Assembly (NCBI GenBank): GCA_013397935.1
Contig: VZRN01000659.1
Location: 599,254-663,253 of the forward strand
Direction: 5' to 3'
DNA: 64,000 nt
From: Dasyornis broadbenti
Taxonomy: Eukaryota; Chordata; Aves; Passeriformes; Dasyornithidae
Under the pieces are notes generated by a model. The model did no database searches. It worked only from the letters and a program-made list of their open reading frames with translations, and had not been told where the DNA came from. Shown in pieces: positions 13,601 through 26,605 of this stretch. Within the stretch, counting starts at the first letter, position 1; each line of letters starts with the position of its first letter. A program made the position numbers and the translations under genes.

Positions 13601-16600
13601 ACCATGACACTGAAGTCAGCAATTGTTTTATGTTACAATAAAACTAAAGCACTGATAAATCACCACCACTGCCTCTTCCAGAAGTACAAAGGGAACCCAA
13701 TTCCTGTCTTTGAGGCACAGCTACAAGGTCCTGCCTTGCGACTGACTCCATACTCCAAAAGAAGTAGGTGGAAGCTCCCACCCACATCTCATATTATGGA
13801 GTTCTGGAGAGCAAGAAGGAACTGGACCTAGTCCCATATCCAGCATTTTCTCACCTCACAAGTAGTGGGTTTTTCAGATCACATTCTGTAGCGCTGAGTT
13901 AACCCCACACAAGGCCAGAGGAGTTTTGGCATACCTGCAGCCTGGCACTAATTCACAGCTATGTAAGTTCTTACTTGGTTCTAAGCCCTTCCTGGACAAG
14001 ATATTCATGCCTGACCCCATTTCATTCTGCTTCTGTGCAGTCTGTAAGTACAGAACTTGCTCCTATATGTTTCCCAATGCAGTGTGCATGATAGTACTGA
14101 AGGAGAGACTCCACCTTACAAGCATCTGTTACTTCTGGTTATAGCCCAGTCACCAAACATCAAGAATAAAAAGAAAAAAACAGTAAGTTTGACATGGTAC
14201 AACTAAACCTGAAAATACACCTTAAATTCCAGAGATTCACTCTGCACAAGAAAGTGAAGTCCATATTCAAAAGCATGCAGTGCAAGTTACCTCCAGGACT
14301 AGATTACCTACTCCCATTACCCTTAGAAGCAGGGCATCAGCATACCAAAAATCTGCAGGTGTTATCAGCAAACTTTAATAATAACATTTTCCACTAGACT
14401 ATTACAGAGATTGGTTACAGTCTGGCTTTAAAAGTAATTCAGCTTATTTTTTTACCACTTTCAAACTCACGACTTTCTGGAACACTGTCACAGAATCAGG
14501 TGTCAAAATATACTAATTATCAGCCTGTTAGTTTCACTTTTACTGAAACTATTTTGCTCTGTTGCAACATTGCAAATTCCCCCAGGCACTTTTTATTCCC
14601 TTTCACAAATCACAGAATCACCATTCAAAAATAGACAGGCATAAGTATAGGTCTGAATAAAAATTAGCTTTTTTTTCCTCCCTCTCAGGCAATTTTGCTT
14701 AATAGGCCTAGAAAATAAAAAACTATGGGGGAGTAGGGATGTTACACTATCTTGAAATCTAGTTCCTTCCAACTCTAGCATGCAACACCGATTCCCTGAA
14801 GTCCATTGCAGGCACCACCCCACAGAGCACAGACCCTGGCTCTACACATCAGTAGGAGAGGGAAGGGGCATTAACAGCTCCCCCAGCTTTAGACAGGGCT
14901 GAATTTATGACCACTGACCACGACCTCCTCTCTAAGCCATCACCATCTCTGAAGCACTACTCATCTAAGCCTATCCTGCAGCAACAACCTGGAGCTCCTG
15001 CCTCTAAGTATTGTACATGGTTAGTGGGAACTCTGGAGTTCACAGTGGTCAAGCAGAATCATCCAAGAGCTGCTCACTCTCAGTGTGCAGCAAAATTAAT
15101 TATGTGGAACAATCTACAAACACAGGGTAAGACAAACATTTACAGAAATAAGAGTAGTGTGGGTCAACTCCTACATTACACTTAGGGCAAGAAATGCTAA
15201 CAAGAGCACAAATGTGGTTCTTTAGGTATCTTAATAATTTGAAATTTGAATATTATGCAACATCGACCAAAGTCTTAAACATCAAATATGTACACAATAC
15301 ATGTGACTCTAAGTTTACAAAGAGGAATGGCCCACAGAACATTTGCAGAAATAGCTGATGGGTCCCTTCTGCTTATCTACCAGGGAATACTCCACACAAA
15401 ACTCAGAACTTGAACATTATGTTCTTGGAGGTAAAATGCAACTTATCATTTCAGGAACTGACCTAATAGGTTAATGAACCAGTGCTACAGAGATACATGG
15501 CCTGAAGGAAGTCTCTTAGGACCAGACTTGGTCTAGGCTACCATACTGACAGTTACGACAGCACAAAATTTACAGGAGCACAGCTCCTCTGACTTGAGCA
15601 GAGCAGGTGCAAATTTCCTAGGACTTTTACTGAATACTTGAAACAGGGCATAAGACAGTCTAATAGCAATAATAATCACCTACAGAGCAAAATGTCTTTG
15701 GGTTTACCAAATTCTCAGCCACACTGAGCAGTACAGTCACTTTTATACAAATTCAGAAGACATGAGAACCTTAAAAAAGGTTCTGTACGCACATGACCTT
15801 CTGAAAGACAGACAACTGGTGGAGTTTCACAATTCTGTCACTATTTTTGCATACCTTGTGGGAAACAAGCAGCACTTCCCTCAGCTCCTTGTAATATGTA
15901 GAATAAATATAATGTACAACTACCTGTATGTACAACCTATTTCATGAGATCAATTATATATATCTACTGTTAGGGACACCTGGGGAAAAAAAAAGGAAGA
16001 TAAGGAACTGGACTGATCAGATCTGTTTAGGAGTAAAAGGTCTGAGGGCTAGCATTCCTTGCTCCTCTCTGCTAAAATGTATTAAAAGCAGCTAAAAATA
16101 AGAAATGTTTCCCCAATATTAAGTTCTCCATGGAGCAAATGTTGTCATTTCAGAGATAATCCACAAATCAAAAAAGGAAGGGAAAACAGCAAGTGCGTTT
16201 ATAAAGAGAAAAGGCAATGCTTCCAATGCAAATCTCATCTTAAGCACAGGTGGTTTGTGAAGTTGTTTTTGAACATATATTCTACCACTATGAACTTTTC
16301 ATGACTACAGGCAGCACAAAGAACAAAAGTTGCAATCTCAGAAACAGTACTGACAGCTGGCAAATGGCAACAACAGAAGAGCCAACCACTGTACTATGAA
16401 GAACTTCCATTTATTCTGGAAAACTTGGGGCAGCCACTCAGATAAAATATTCATAAAAACATTTTTTTTCAGGAAGAACAGTACTACTTGCAAAAAATGA
16501 GAGCAATTCTGTTAGACAATGGCATCTCCTCTATTTTTTACTGACTATGAGTTATCTATAACAATGCAATCCCAACCAGTGAATCTAACTTAAATGCAGC

Positions 16601-16820
16601 TGTTTTGGAGAGGATGGATTGATTTTGTCTTGTTTTAGACACACACAACTCTCACATTGTGCTACGCTGTCAGAGCTCAATTTTCTGAGGTTGTGTTCAT
16701 GTGCTCTGTAGCAGTCACCAGCTTTTCAAACCAGAATCCAAAAGCAACTGTAGGATGTCACACCCTCTGTCTCCTGCAAAATAAATCTAATTTTCCATTA
16801 TGAACTGGTGATTGTTCCTG

Positions 16821-16848
16821 GGCAGGGGGAGGAGGGGGGAGAGAGAGA
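16821..16848 (+). repeat. G/A-rich low-complexity tract
   Basis: A run of G blocks separated by single A bases passes into a short (GA)n. Three blocks have three or more G, one short of the usual four-run G-quadruplex pattern. No gene context is visible. Confidence 0.7.
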
Positions 16849-18528
16849 CTAAGAAAGGCAGCTTTTGTACTATCTACCAGATTTTTCTTCTGTTTCTACC
16901 ACCCTCTTTCATATAATTCTACTAGCTGAACAACAGCCAGATAAATCAACGAAACTATTTTTCACTGAAATATGAAAACAAAGCATCTGGGAAGTCTCAT
17001 GATACAATTCAACTTCACTGTTCAACTACACTGTTAAACACAAGCATATACAACTACTTTTAAGAACTCACTAACTGCTTTAAAATGCACATCTTAGAGG
17101 ATGCTAAGAGCAATAGCTTTCAGAATGTTGCACTGTAGTACTCAATGAAACAGGAAATGAGGAACAAAGAAAGGAATTTCATAGATTCCAGATGTACTCT
17201 AACACCAGCTGGGAAATACAAGCAAGAATCAACTAAAGCCTTGTAAAAAGCTACCACTAACTAACTGTTTTCTTCTAGAGTTCTTGAACAAAAGTAAGTA
17301 GCTGTAAACAATTTGTAAATAGAAGTATTTTTAGAAGAAATTGGAAACAGTAATAAAAATAAACTTCTTTTCCTCCCTTGGAGGGGAGATTAAAATTCAG
17401 CCATCAGTTCATCTGTTTTTTTTTGAGTTGCTTTTTTTAAACATAAGAAATCTATATAAGCAGCCATAACAAAAGCACAATTGTAAATAAAATATTTCAA
17501 GTTCTCCATTTTCTAATACTTGGAACATTAAAGCTGAATTAAACTTGAAAGCAAGAAAAATTTAAAAATAGTAAAGTTGATTTATACTACATGCCTTCTG
17601 TGCAACTGCAACTGAATGGAATTTAAATTTGCAAATTGCTATAAAACATGTTTCAGTCACTTAAAAACTTTATTCCTACACCTGCAAACTTAAAAAAATA
17701 ACCACTCCATGTTAAAAATCTTGGAAATAAAACTCCTTCACAAGTTCAAATACCCTTCTGTTCCCTGTGTAACACAACATCTCCAATGTTTCATCTTCCT
17801 TTTTTTTTTAAACACAAACTCTGGCCTTTCAACACAAACTTCTCCTAAATGGATTTTGAAATCTCCTAGTAACAAGTTTAGAGACAAACAGACAAGTATA
17901 TTTCCTCCTAAAGTCACTGCAATATATGAAAAGAAAACTTCAGCATGCATCTTATGGAACACAGATCTGTGTGTCCCCCTCCTCCCATTGTCACAGAAAC
18001 AGGTGTTCTTCCCGGCTGCAAGACTGTTCATTCATTTGTTGCATGTGGTAGCATTGAGACACTTCATCTAATGTTCATCCACCTACTAGCAGCCTATAAG
18101 AGCATATTAATATTTATGCAAATTAAACATTGCATCACATGCTACCTGTTCAAACCTACCAGTCATTCTCAAACAAATTAAACCCTCTTACCATCATGTC
18201 ACACTAACCCATTTCAGTCAATGGCAATGCAGTCAGTTACACACCCCAGGAGACCGGGAACAGCAAGATTCTGTTGTTGGGCTAATGAAGAGACCTTCGT
18301 TTGGGCCCAGTGTTCCCTGAGAAGCAGTAATAGGCAAATGCACAAGTCTCTAGTCAAGTAGAAAAAAAAAAAAAATAAGACTTCAGAGGTCTGGAATGAA
18401 AACTGAACAGCAGAAACATTAATCAGCCTCAGAAGTCAGACCAGGCTGTAAGTCTTCAACACTTGTGTTCTTTCCTCAACACAGCTCAAAAATACAGATA
18501 CACTACATTTTTTCCCTTTCAGGCAGAA

Positions 18529-18541
18529 GGGGGGGGGGGGG
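18529..18541 (+). repeat. Poly-G run of 13
   Basis: Thirteen consecutive G on the + strand follow an upstream pyrimidine tract (tttttccctttc). Its length is likely to vary between individuals and to be prone to sequencing error. On the minus strand it is a C tract. Confidence 0.9.
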
Positions 18542-19760
18542 AACACACCAAACCTCAAAGACCTCAAACTTTCCACTGAATATTTAAAGTGTTTTACAGT
18601 TGGCAATGATCCACTAAAATTTGAGAAAGGAAAACAGGGAAAATATTCCAGTTCTTCATAATTTAGAATCTCCACATCTCATTTTGCAAAACTTTCACCC
18701 AGAAAGTCCTCTATAGGAGGAAAACAACACGTGAAGTTTCAGGGAAGCTCCTTTCCCCTTAGCAGAGGTTAGGATGGGAAAGGAAGGAAATTAGATTTGT
18801 TTTGTTTTTACTCCAAAACAAAGCTTTTATTTGGATCCTAAATTCAGTCACCAACCACTATGCTGAAGAAACCAAACACTGCTAAAGAATAGACACTTTA
18901 TAAGGTTTAGTAAATGTCAATAAAATCAGGAGATAAGAACATGCAAGTCCATGATCAGCTTTTCAGTTTAATAAAATACAATCCGTTATTAACTCCAAGC
19001 TTGAGTTCTTGTTTGGTGTAACCACAAAATACATAAACCTTCAGTACTAGAAAGTTTAAAAGCATAGCATTAAGACTTACTAATACATATTTTAACTATT
19101 AATATAAGCCTTAGGTGACCTGCTCCCCAGAAACATTAATAGCCCACTGGCACACACAAATATTAACTTTTCTCTGACATATTTGCCAGAACATTTGTTG
19201 ATCTGATCGATATGAGCAATGCAACTGTCTGATATTTATATGTTTTACAGTGTCCAGCAAAGTCTACAAGTCTGTCTTTATTCTGGGCTTCTTGCTCTCA
19301 GAAGGGCTAGCTGTAAGATTTATTCTCCAAACACATCCGTTTGCAAAGTGAATTGTAACAACATGAGAAGTATTAAGTACTCCTTAACAACCCAAAGTGG
19401 ATTTTGCCTCATCCTTTCCCCTTCAACTCCTCCAAGGAAAAACATTGCTACATGAGGCACTCAAAGGCTTAATTCAACTCTCACAGAAGTGTAATTACTG
19501 GCTTTAACAGAATTATTCATAATTTACACTCCTGTAATGAAGGTCAGTCAGTGAGAAAGGATAAAGGGAATTTTAACCTGATGAATACTACCAAAGGTAT
19601 TTTTGACAGGTTTTTAAATTTATTTTCTAATCTTGCTGCAGGCAATACCCTTCAGTGTTTGCAAGAGAAGGTCTTCCTTAAATGAGAGCATCAGTGCAAC
19701 AAATTACATCATATGATAACGGTGTTTGACATTACATAAGTAGAAATCTTGCTGTGATAC

Positions 19761-19778
19761 AAAAAAAAGGGGGGGGGA
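19761..19778 (+). repeat. A8-G9 compound homopolymer
   Basis: Eight A are followed directly by nine G and then a single A. This is a simple-sequence tract with no feature around it. Confidence 0.85.
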
Positions 19779-21696
19779 GTTCTGTTTAAGCATAAACAAG
19801 ATAATCAACATTAGGTGCCTCAGCTTCAAAAGACAAGTGTGTGATGGAGAAATGGGCCAGCAGGTGTAACTATTAATACCAACTAAAACACCTAAACTTT
19901 CACAAACAGCTAAGGCTCCTGAACCGAATGTGACATTAGTAGTTCTCAGGTGGAAGATCAGAAATATAGATACATCAATTTGTCAGATAATCCTCCTGCT
20001 GTTCTTGCTGGCGTTTTAACATTTATCCTCCAGAGCAGCTGACTAAGCTGGTGTGTACTGGCAGCTAACAAATACAGCACCATCAAGAAAACCTAGAGTA
20101 ATGAAAGGGAGCAGACTGAAGGAGTCAGGCAGTGTCATAACGCTGCCAGTACACAGACATGAAAGCAAGGGATGCACCTGCTGTCCCCTCTGGTTTCTCA
20201 TACACGCACACTCCCAGTCAAGCTCTTGGATATTTGTCCAGAGACAGCTCTGACATCCACTGGAGTGTACAGATTCAGCTCACTAAAATGGAAGAAAACT
20301 AAACCTGAAAAGAAAATTAAGTTGCATTCTTTGAACCTGCTTTGCAAATCAAACTGGATTCTATGAGCAGAGGAGCATCAGTCAACAGCAGGTGTGCAAA
20401 GAGTATTTCATGGCTGGGAGCAAGATGAGTAGGAAAGGGGAAAGACAAGACCTGCCTTTTCAGCAGCACCAAGCTACCAATTAGGATTAGCATATCATGA
20501 TAACATGCTTTGGACAGCAGCTATAGAATAGAATCAAAGCAATATGCAAAACAAAGAACAGCATCAGGCAGAACAGACCCCAAAAAAAAAACAGAGCAAG
20601 AGAAGCTAATATTGGCATCTAATTAACTCAGCAATTTCAGAACTAAAAATTTGGGTTTAACCAATGACAGTGAAGTAGTAAAAAGAAAAATACAAAAAAC
20701 ATCAATCAGTCTGAAGAGTAATTCAAAGCAATGAAAAGTTTTGAAAAGCATTTTCTGGAAAACCGCAAAGCTAAGATATCCAGCACTTATACATCCTCAT
20801 GATAAGAGCATTTGGTACTCTGACCAGCAGACAATCACATCCATGAAGAGACAAGAAAATACTTACTTCTCATGAGAGACAGATTAAATAATAGTTTTTT
20901 CAAGTGTACCAATTCCAGAAGACAAAAAAAACCTAGGAAGTTTGCTTACTGATATCAGAAGCTCTACGCAGATCGGTTTAACAGTTTCACTCCTGTGACT
21001 TACCCCTACACACTCTAAAAACCAAAGCACATTGGTTTCTACTCCTATATGAATCCTTCCCTACTTAAAAGAAAGTAAGGCTATGGAATTTGATGTCAGG
21101 CTGGCAGCCCTAAACACAAGCATCTTCTATTTCTTCAAACCTACATTCACTGAAGCATTTTCCACTGTTACCTCTGTTTCCGTCTCTCGCTTGCAGAAAC
21201 TATGCTTTGTTCACCATTTTTGCTACGGCCACGGCTGTTCCTGACAGTCCACAAACAGCCATGGCACTCTGCCTCTAGAAATAGCACATGTCCCAGACCT
21301 TTTCCATTCAGCACACTGAACACAAGCTGGTCAGAACACAACCACCACCAAATTTAGCAATTTCAAATACTGAACCAGCAAATTTGCATAATCTATTCTG
21401 CACCTTCCATAGCCTGTGAGACTCAAGCCTTAATTAGCATTGCTACAGTCAATCAATAAGAACGCAAGTTGCCACTTTATTTTACCTATGCAACATCAGT
21501 TTAAGATGTACTTGCTAACTTTTAATTGTGACAAAAAGATCTTGAGAAGTCTTGAATATATTAAGGGTGAGATGCAAACAGCTTTTCTTCCTTTCTTTAC
21601 TTCTTGGTCCTCTAACTTAGAAACACTGGAAAAAAACATCGTTATCTTTATAAGAAACATGTCACACTTCCTAAATAATAATTTTCTGGGTTTTTT

Positions 21697-21742
21697 ATAC
21701 ATATATATATTTATATGTATATATAAAGTGAGAGAGAGAAAG
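21697..21742 (+). repeat. AT/GA compound microsatellite
   Basis: An interrupted (AT)n block (atacatatatatatttatatgt) passes into (GA)n (gagagagagaaagg). It is a typical short imperfect microsatellite. Confidence 0.75.
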
Positions 21743-24444
21743 GTACCTGGGAAAATTTTTCTCATTCTAAAAATATCCATTCCACAACCTTTTGTCCCAT
21801 TTAAATAAGAAAAAATCCTTTTGCAGTATTATGCAGTGAACATATATATAGTCATAATTACTTTTACAGGTAACCACTTAAGGCACTAAATCCTAGCAGA
21901 CAACATTAAAACGGACATCATCTCAAGACAAAATGGATTTCCCTGAACAACCTTAGTATTATAAGACTTAAGGGAGACCTTAAACTTGTCAGGGACAAGA
22001 TAAGTTTCTTCTTAGCCTTGGAAACTCAGAGACATCTCAAACATTTACTTTGTACCAAGTTTAATGGTGGAAGCCTGTAAATACCTTCTCTTGGCAATTG
22101 AACTGCTCAAACACTAGTAAACTAGCACTTAAGCAAATAAGTCTGCCTGACTTCACCCAAGATGATCAGTTTCACGAAGTTCAACTGATTTCACAATGTC
22201 TTAAACTACATAGCTCTGCATGAATTAGTAAAGAAGGCACAGCAAGAGTAAGAGGCAAAGTGATGGCACATCTACAGACCAACCATCCTCATCTTGCCAA
22301 CTGGGCATAAACAAGGTCTTGCAGTTCCTTGAAAATGGGGTGAGTTTGGAACAGGGTAAGCTGTGCATGAAGCACCAACCTACATCAGGTAGTAGGCAAC
22401 TTTTACCACAAAAATTCCACTGCTTCATGATTCTGATCACATTTAGTGCTAAGGATGGCTTATGCTGCTGGAATTCCCACATTTAGACTAAGACCTCAAC
22501 ACCTTGTAACCACAAAATGGCTCTTTCAGATGATAAAAGACAGTTTTAGACGTTCATGAATGTCTTAACTTGCAACAAGCCCTCACAGTGCACAAGTGGA
22601 TCGTTATTATCTGTCAGGTCAACATAATGATGAGCACAGGGTCCTCCTCATTGTATTACAGCCCCACTAAGCTCTTTGTGAGCAGTAACCTACTGTCCCA
22701 ATTATTACTCTAAAACTATCAGACAGAGCTATAACAAGCTCTACTACTACTACAAAAAATACTAATTTAGAGCAGAGCCTAATGCCTCTAAGTACAAGAG
22801 TACAAGATTTCAGGGACACGAAAAGCTGGTTAAAGTGAAAATTCACAAATGAGCTGTTTCTTCAGATTTTTCAAGTATAAACAATTTCACAAACTAAAAT
22901 CTGGCAGCAGATTCTCTGCTAGATAGCATACATCATTCAACAGCAGAAACGTTGAACATGAGCTTTTATTTTTTCAACTGAAAGTTTAATAGTTGATGCC
23001 ATTTAAGGAGAAAAAAGTAGCAATTAAGTACAGCATATTTATTAAATATTAACAGTACAACAAAAGTCATGTTGTCAAGCAAAAGGACTCTCTTTGTAGT
23101 TTTTCCAGCCAATCATCAGCCATAGAACCCCATGTTGTTTCCTTTCAGGTTTTGAAACACTGACTCATGGAAATATCAGCACTGCACACTTCCTCAAAAT
23201 GGCAATCTTATAGGAAGTGTTTGTTTAGTCTTACATGACACATTGTTTTGTTTATGTATAAGGGATTCCGGCAAAAATATTTTTCAATTAAGGAAAAAGA
23301 AAGACATAAGCACAACGGCTTCAGTTATGGGAAGCCAAAATAAATCAATTTCAACTAGACATCTGAACAGCACATTCATTAACACAAGTACTACTTTTTT
23401 TATTTCTACTGTATGTTACTTCCTTGCAACATGAGCAGAAGTTGCCAGGCATTAAATTCTTTCAATTCAACTAAACACAAAATAAACTGGACAAGAGGCA
23501 GCATAGTAACAATTCCTCTTAACATTGGTATCTACATCGACAGAGTTCACACTGCTGCGCCACAACTACAGCATCTCAAGGAGACACCTTTCAGAGGTGC
23601 CACACCATTGCCAGTTCAACCGAGGCAAACACAGCTTCCTACAAAGCTCAACTGTTTCAAAACTTCAACATTTTCAAAAAAGGAGACAGATGGCTCCAGC
23701 CAAATCCAAGTATGACTAGAAACAACACTCCTCAGAACATGGAAATATTTAGGAGATCCAGGACGTAATTACCCATCTAGCTAAATATGGCTGATTCCAT
23801 GGAACCCATCAATCTCAAAAGAACAAGTTATACAAGCGGAAGAAAACATCTTCATTTATCTGCAGCTTCTTGGAAATACAGCACAAGCCAGCCATAGCAG
23901 TAGATTACATTAAGGCATTCAAACACCTCTAGGCTACAGATGCTTTGCACAGCCAGAAGCCTCCCAAATGCAGCAGCCTCCCCATTAAGAGAAGGCATCC
24001 CAATATGGGTGTCCACTCCGTGTTTGCACTGACTCCTCAATACATCAATCCTACACTTCATCCAATTTATACCAAGGCACAACTGTATATCAGTGTCCCC
24101 ATTCATGATTTGCCAGCAGAGGTGCTACAGAGAAGGAAACATCTTATCAGATCAAGTACAGAATATTTGAAAGTCAGAGATCAGTCAGACCTTGGCCATG
24201 AAACAAGCTCCCAAAGAACAAAACTGACCATTTCTACAGCAGGATAAATCAAAGCAAATTAAGGTAGAAAATAACTTATCCTTTTGCCCTCAAATAACTT
24301 GTCTCTTAACCCATTAAAAGATTCAAAACCTCTTTTCACTAGAGAAGAGAGAAACTTACACGACATCCATGAATGGGAACTGCTAAAAGACAAATTTACC
24401 CTTGGGAATCGCAGAAAAAAGTAGTGTCCCTCCAAAGTTCACCA

Positions 24445-24732
24445 CCTTTTCAGTGGAGCCCAGCAACAGGATGAGGAGCAATGAACATAAACAGTTCCAC
24501 CTCAACACAGTAAGTTCCACCTCAACATGAGGAAGAACTTCTTTACACTGAGGGTGGCAGAGCACTTGTTGCCCAGAAAGGTCATGGAGTCTCCTTCTCT
24601 GAAGACATTCAAAACCCATCTGGGCACGTTCCTGTATAACCCTTGCTAGGTAACCCTGCCTAGGCAGGCAGTTTGCAATAGATTACCACCAGGGATCCCT
24701 TCCAACCCTAACAACTCTGTGAGTCTGTGACC
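24445..24732 (+). mobile_element. CR1 LINE, 5'-truncated 3' end
   Basis: CR1 is the dominant non-LTR retrotransposon of birds, and copies are usually cut off at the 5' end. This one starts within the C-terminal part of ORF2 (ttttcagtggagcccagcaa), continues through the diagnostic gaggaagaacttctttacac...gagggtggcagagcac and ggagtctccttctctgaaga blocks, then gggatcccttccaaccctaa, and ends in the degenerate terminal repeat ctctgtgagtctgtga. There is a local duplication of AGTTCCACCTCAACA (24493 and 24513). It is many substitutions from an intact copy and has no usable frame. It lies about 200 bases to the left of the CpG island. Confidence 0.93.
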
Positions 24733-24954
24733 TCCCTTCAGATCCAGTCACAGTCCACAGCCACACTTTTTGCTGGGAGCCTACAAGCTTCCATGCACAA
24801 ATTCTTCAAGATGAGGATTGCTTTACGAGGCCTGTCTAATTAGAAATACTTCCTCAACCCATCAAAGCAATGCTGTCGCTTCCTATTTTTCTGACAAATT
24901 CCCCAAGAGACAGTGAGCTACAGAAAGGAGTGTGACTTTGGAACACGAGCAGCA

Positions 24955-25170
24955 GAAAGCCGCGCTGCTGTCACAACGCCAGTGCGCCTTGGCCACGGGC
25001 AGACGGAAGCGCTCGGCTCCGCCCCCTGCCGGGCAGCGGCGGAACAGCGGCGCAGCGCCGGGCATTGTCCTCAGCCTCCTCCGGGAAACACCTTCCGCTC
25101 CGGAGGCACAAGCGAAGCACCGGAGCGCCCGGTATGCACGCGGCTTTTCCGACTCGCTACCCAGGCTAAA
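24955..25170. promoter_or_regulatory. CpG-dense segment, left part of a CpG island
   Basis: CpG dinucleotides are frequent in this short GC-rich block, in sharp contrast to the CpG-poor DNA on both sides. It contains a GC-box-like CCGCCCCC (25019-25026, Sp1 type, reading GGGGGCGG on the minus strand). Such blocks mark unmethylated promoters in vertebrates. An open frame of 136 codons on the minus strand crosses it, but its composition only reflects GC-rich DNA and I do not call it coding. The start site and direction cannot be fixed from sequence alone. Confidence 0.7.
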
Positions 25171-25249
25171 AATCAGCGGGGATCCTTGCTGCAATTCTAC
25201 AGCAATCAAGCGCTTAGCTCTGATAGGGGCTCCGCTCTGATAACTGAAG

Positions 25250-25910
25250 TCAGCAGCAGGATTAACTTTAGTCCGTGACATAATGAGATTCATCTCAAGG
25301 CTTTTGCTGCTGTTATTATCTTCGATCTCTTCTACAACTCAAAGAAATTCCCACACTCTCGTGACTTCAATCATTTAGGTGTAACATCTTCACTGTTTTC
25401 TTCTCAAAAAACCCCACCTAATCAAACACCCTAGCCAAGAGTCATCACCCTATACACAAGATCTCTTACCCCTTCTACTAAAAATCACCAGATGGAAACA
25501 ACTTGCAATAGCATCACTCGCATGGTGTTTGGAATTCTTCCTCGTGAAACGACCTTTTTTATCTTCCCCTCCCCTCTCTGAAAAGAGACAGAGAACAAGT
25601 CTCCAACCATACTCTGTAGTCTTATTGAATCTATTTTCTGCATGAACACAAGGACCCTCAAATGAACACATAATTTTTAGTTTATATGATAAAATTTTAA
25701 CTCTTAAAAACTGCTATCACCAAACTACCTGCTCACAATTAACGAGGAAACGATCCTAAGCAATGGTCTCTTAGAAATGCTAATGCCACTATCCAATAAT
25801 GAGATCTTCTACGTAATCTCACATTTCAGTTTTATCTAACACGACAACTGGTGGCTGCAAATTTGCTTCCGAACGCAGGGACATGTGAAGTGAGATTTTT
25901 CAAGAGCTTT
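25250..25910. other. AT-rich spacer between the two CpG-dense blocks
   Basis: CpG density drops and the sequence resembles the flanking DNA. A CCAAT motif (25793-25797) is present, but its position relative to a start site is unknown. No exon is recognisable. Confidence 0.5.
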
Positions 25911-26265
25911 ATAAGGAAACCTCAGGCCCTCGGTACCCACCGCTGTGAGCCCGGCGCTGAAGTTCGCCACTTCCCCCGCAGCTCGCAGCCCCCACGCCCC
26001 ATCCCAGGGAGGAGAACCGCTCCTTCGGCATGTGGGACTGATTGTCTTACGGAAACGAGGGATTTCCCTCCCAGCCGGCACACTCAGAAGTCGATCAGGG
26101 AGAGTTTAATCTGCTCGCTGACATCTGTCGCTTACTTTCTAATAATGTGGTTTGGAACTCTCTCAACAGCAAGAAGAGCGAATCTCCAAAAGCGCGAGCC
26201 GGAGGAAGCCGTGAGGAAGCGGCAGCAGCCCCTGCCTGTCCCCTTCGCCGAGGGAAGGGGCTGAG

Positions 26266-26320
26266 AGAGCGACTCCTGCACACAGCCGCTTNNNAGAGCG
26301 CTTACTGCACACAGCGGCTT
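26266..26320 (+). repeat. Near-duplicate 26-mers flanking a 3-N join
   Basis: The segment 26266-26291 and the segment 26295-26320 are both 26 bases, both begin AGAGCG and both contain CACACAGC, with 22 of 26 positions equal. Exactly three N lie between them. Either this is a genuine short tandem duplication or two contig ends that overlap were placed side by side instead of being merged. The symmetric placement around the N run favours an assembly artefact. Confidence 0.75.
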
Positions 26321-26407
26321 TTGGGCCGGTTTCGCACCAGATTTGCCAGTGACACACAGTGTTCAGACTCAGTGACCGCCTTCAAACTTAGCGAGTGTAG
26401 CTTAGCA

Positions 26408-26494
26408 ACAAAAATGAAAAAGGAAAAAAAAAAAAAAACCAAAACCAAAACCACCCTAACAAAAAAACAAAAAAGAAAACAACCAACAAAACCC
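26408..26494 (+). repeat. A/C-rich low-complexity tract
   Basis: Poly-A passes into AACC-type repeats (ccaaaaccaaaaccaccc) and then further A/C-rich sequence. On the minus strand this gives GGGTGGTTTTGGTTTTGG, four short G runs that could form a two-layer quadruplex. It sits within the CpG island, a little over 100 bases left of the large gap. Confidence 0.8.
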
Positions 26495-26605
26495 GCGAAA
26501 TCTGCCGAATATCTTGCGCTGCCCGGACTCCCGCCGGCGCCGTTGGCCAGCCGGACGCACCGCGCTGTCCGCCCGTCCCCGCGGTCCCGGCCGCCTCCCA
26601 GGCAC

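Larger units (their letters stand above)
10691..24440. other. AT-rich single-copy DNA without recognisable genes
   Basis: No frame of convincing length or composition and no recognisable transposon is visible. Poly-A (for example 13241-13259, 18362-18375), poly-G (18529-18541; 19769-19777) and AT-dinucleotide tracts (21697-21720) are scattered through it. The + strand continues to look A+C-rich: the 60 bases at 22681-22740 hold 23 A, 15 C, 7 G and 15 T. That is one illustrative line chosen by me, not a statistic. The best reading is a long intron of a minus-strand gene or intergenic DNA. Confidence 0.55.

Noticed and set aside
24883..25293. 136-codon minus-strand frame (and a 121-codon + frame) over the left CpG block
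   Set aside because: Open frames arise by chance in GC-rich DNA. Both strands are open over the same bases and neither resembles a known first exon.
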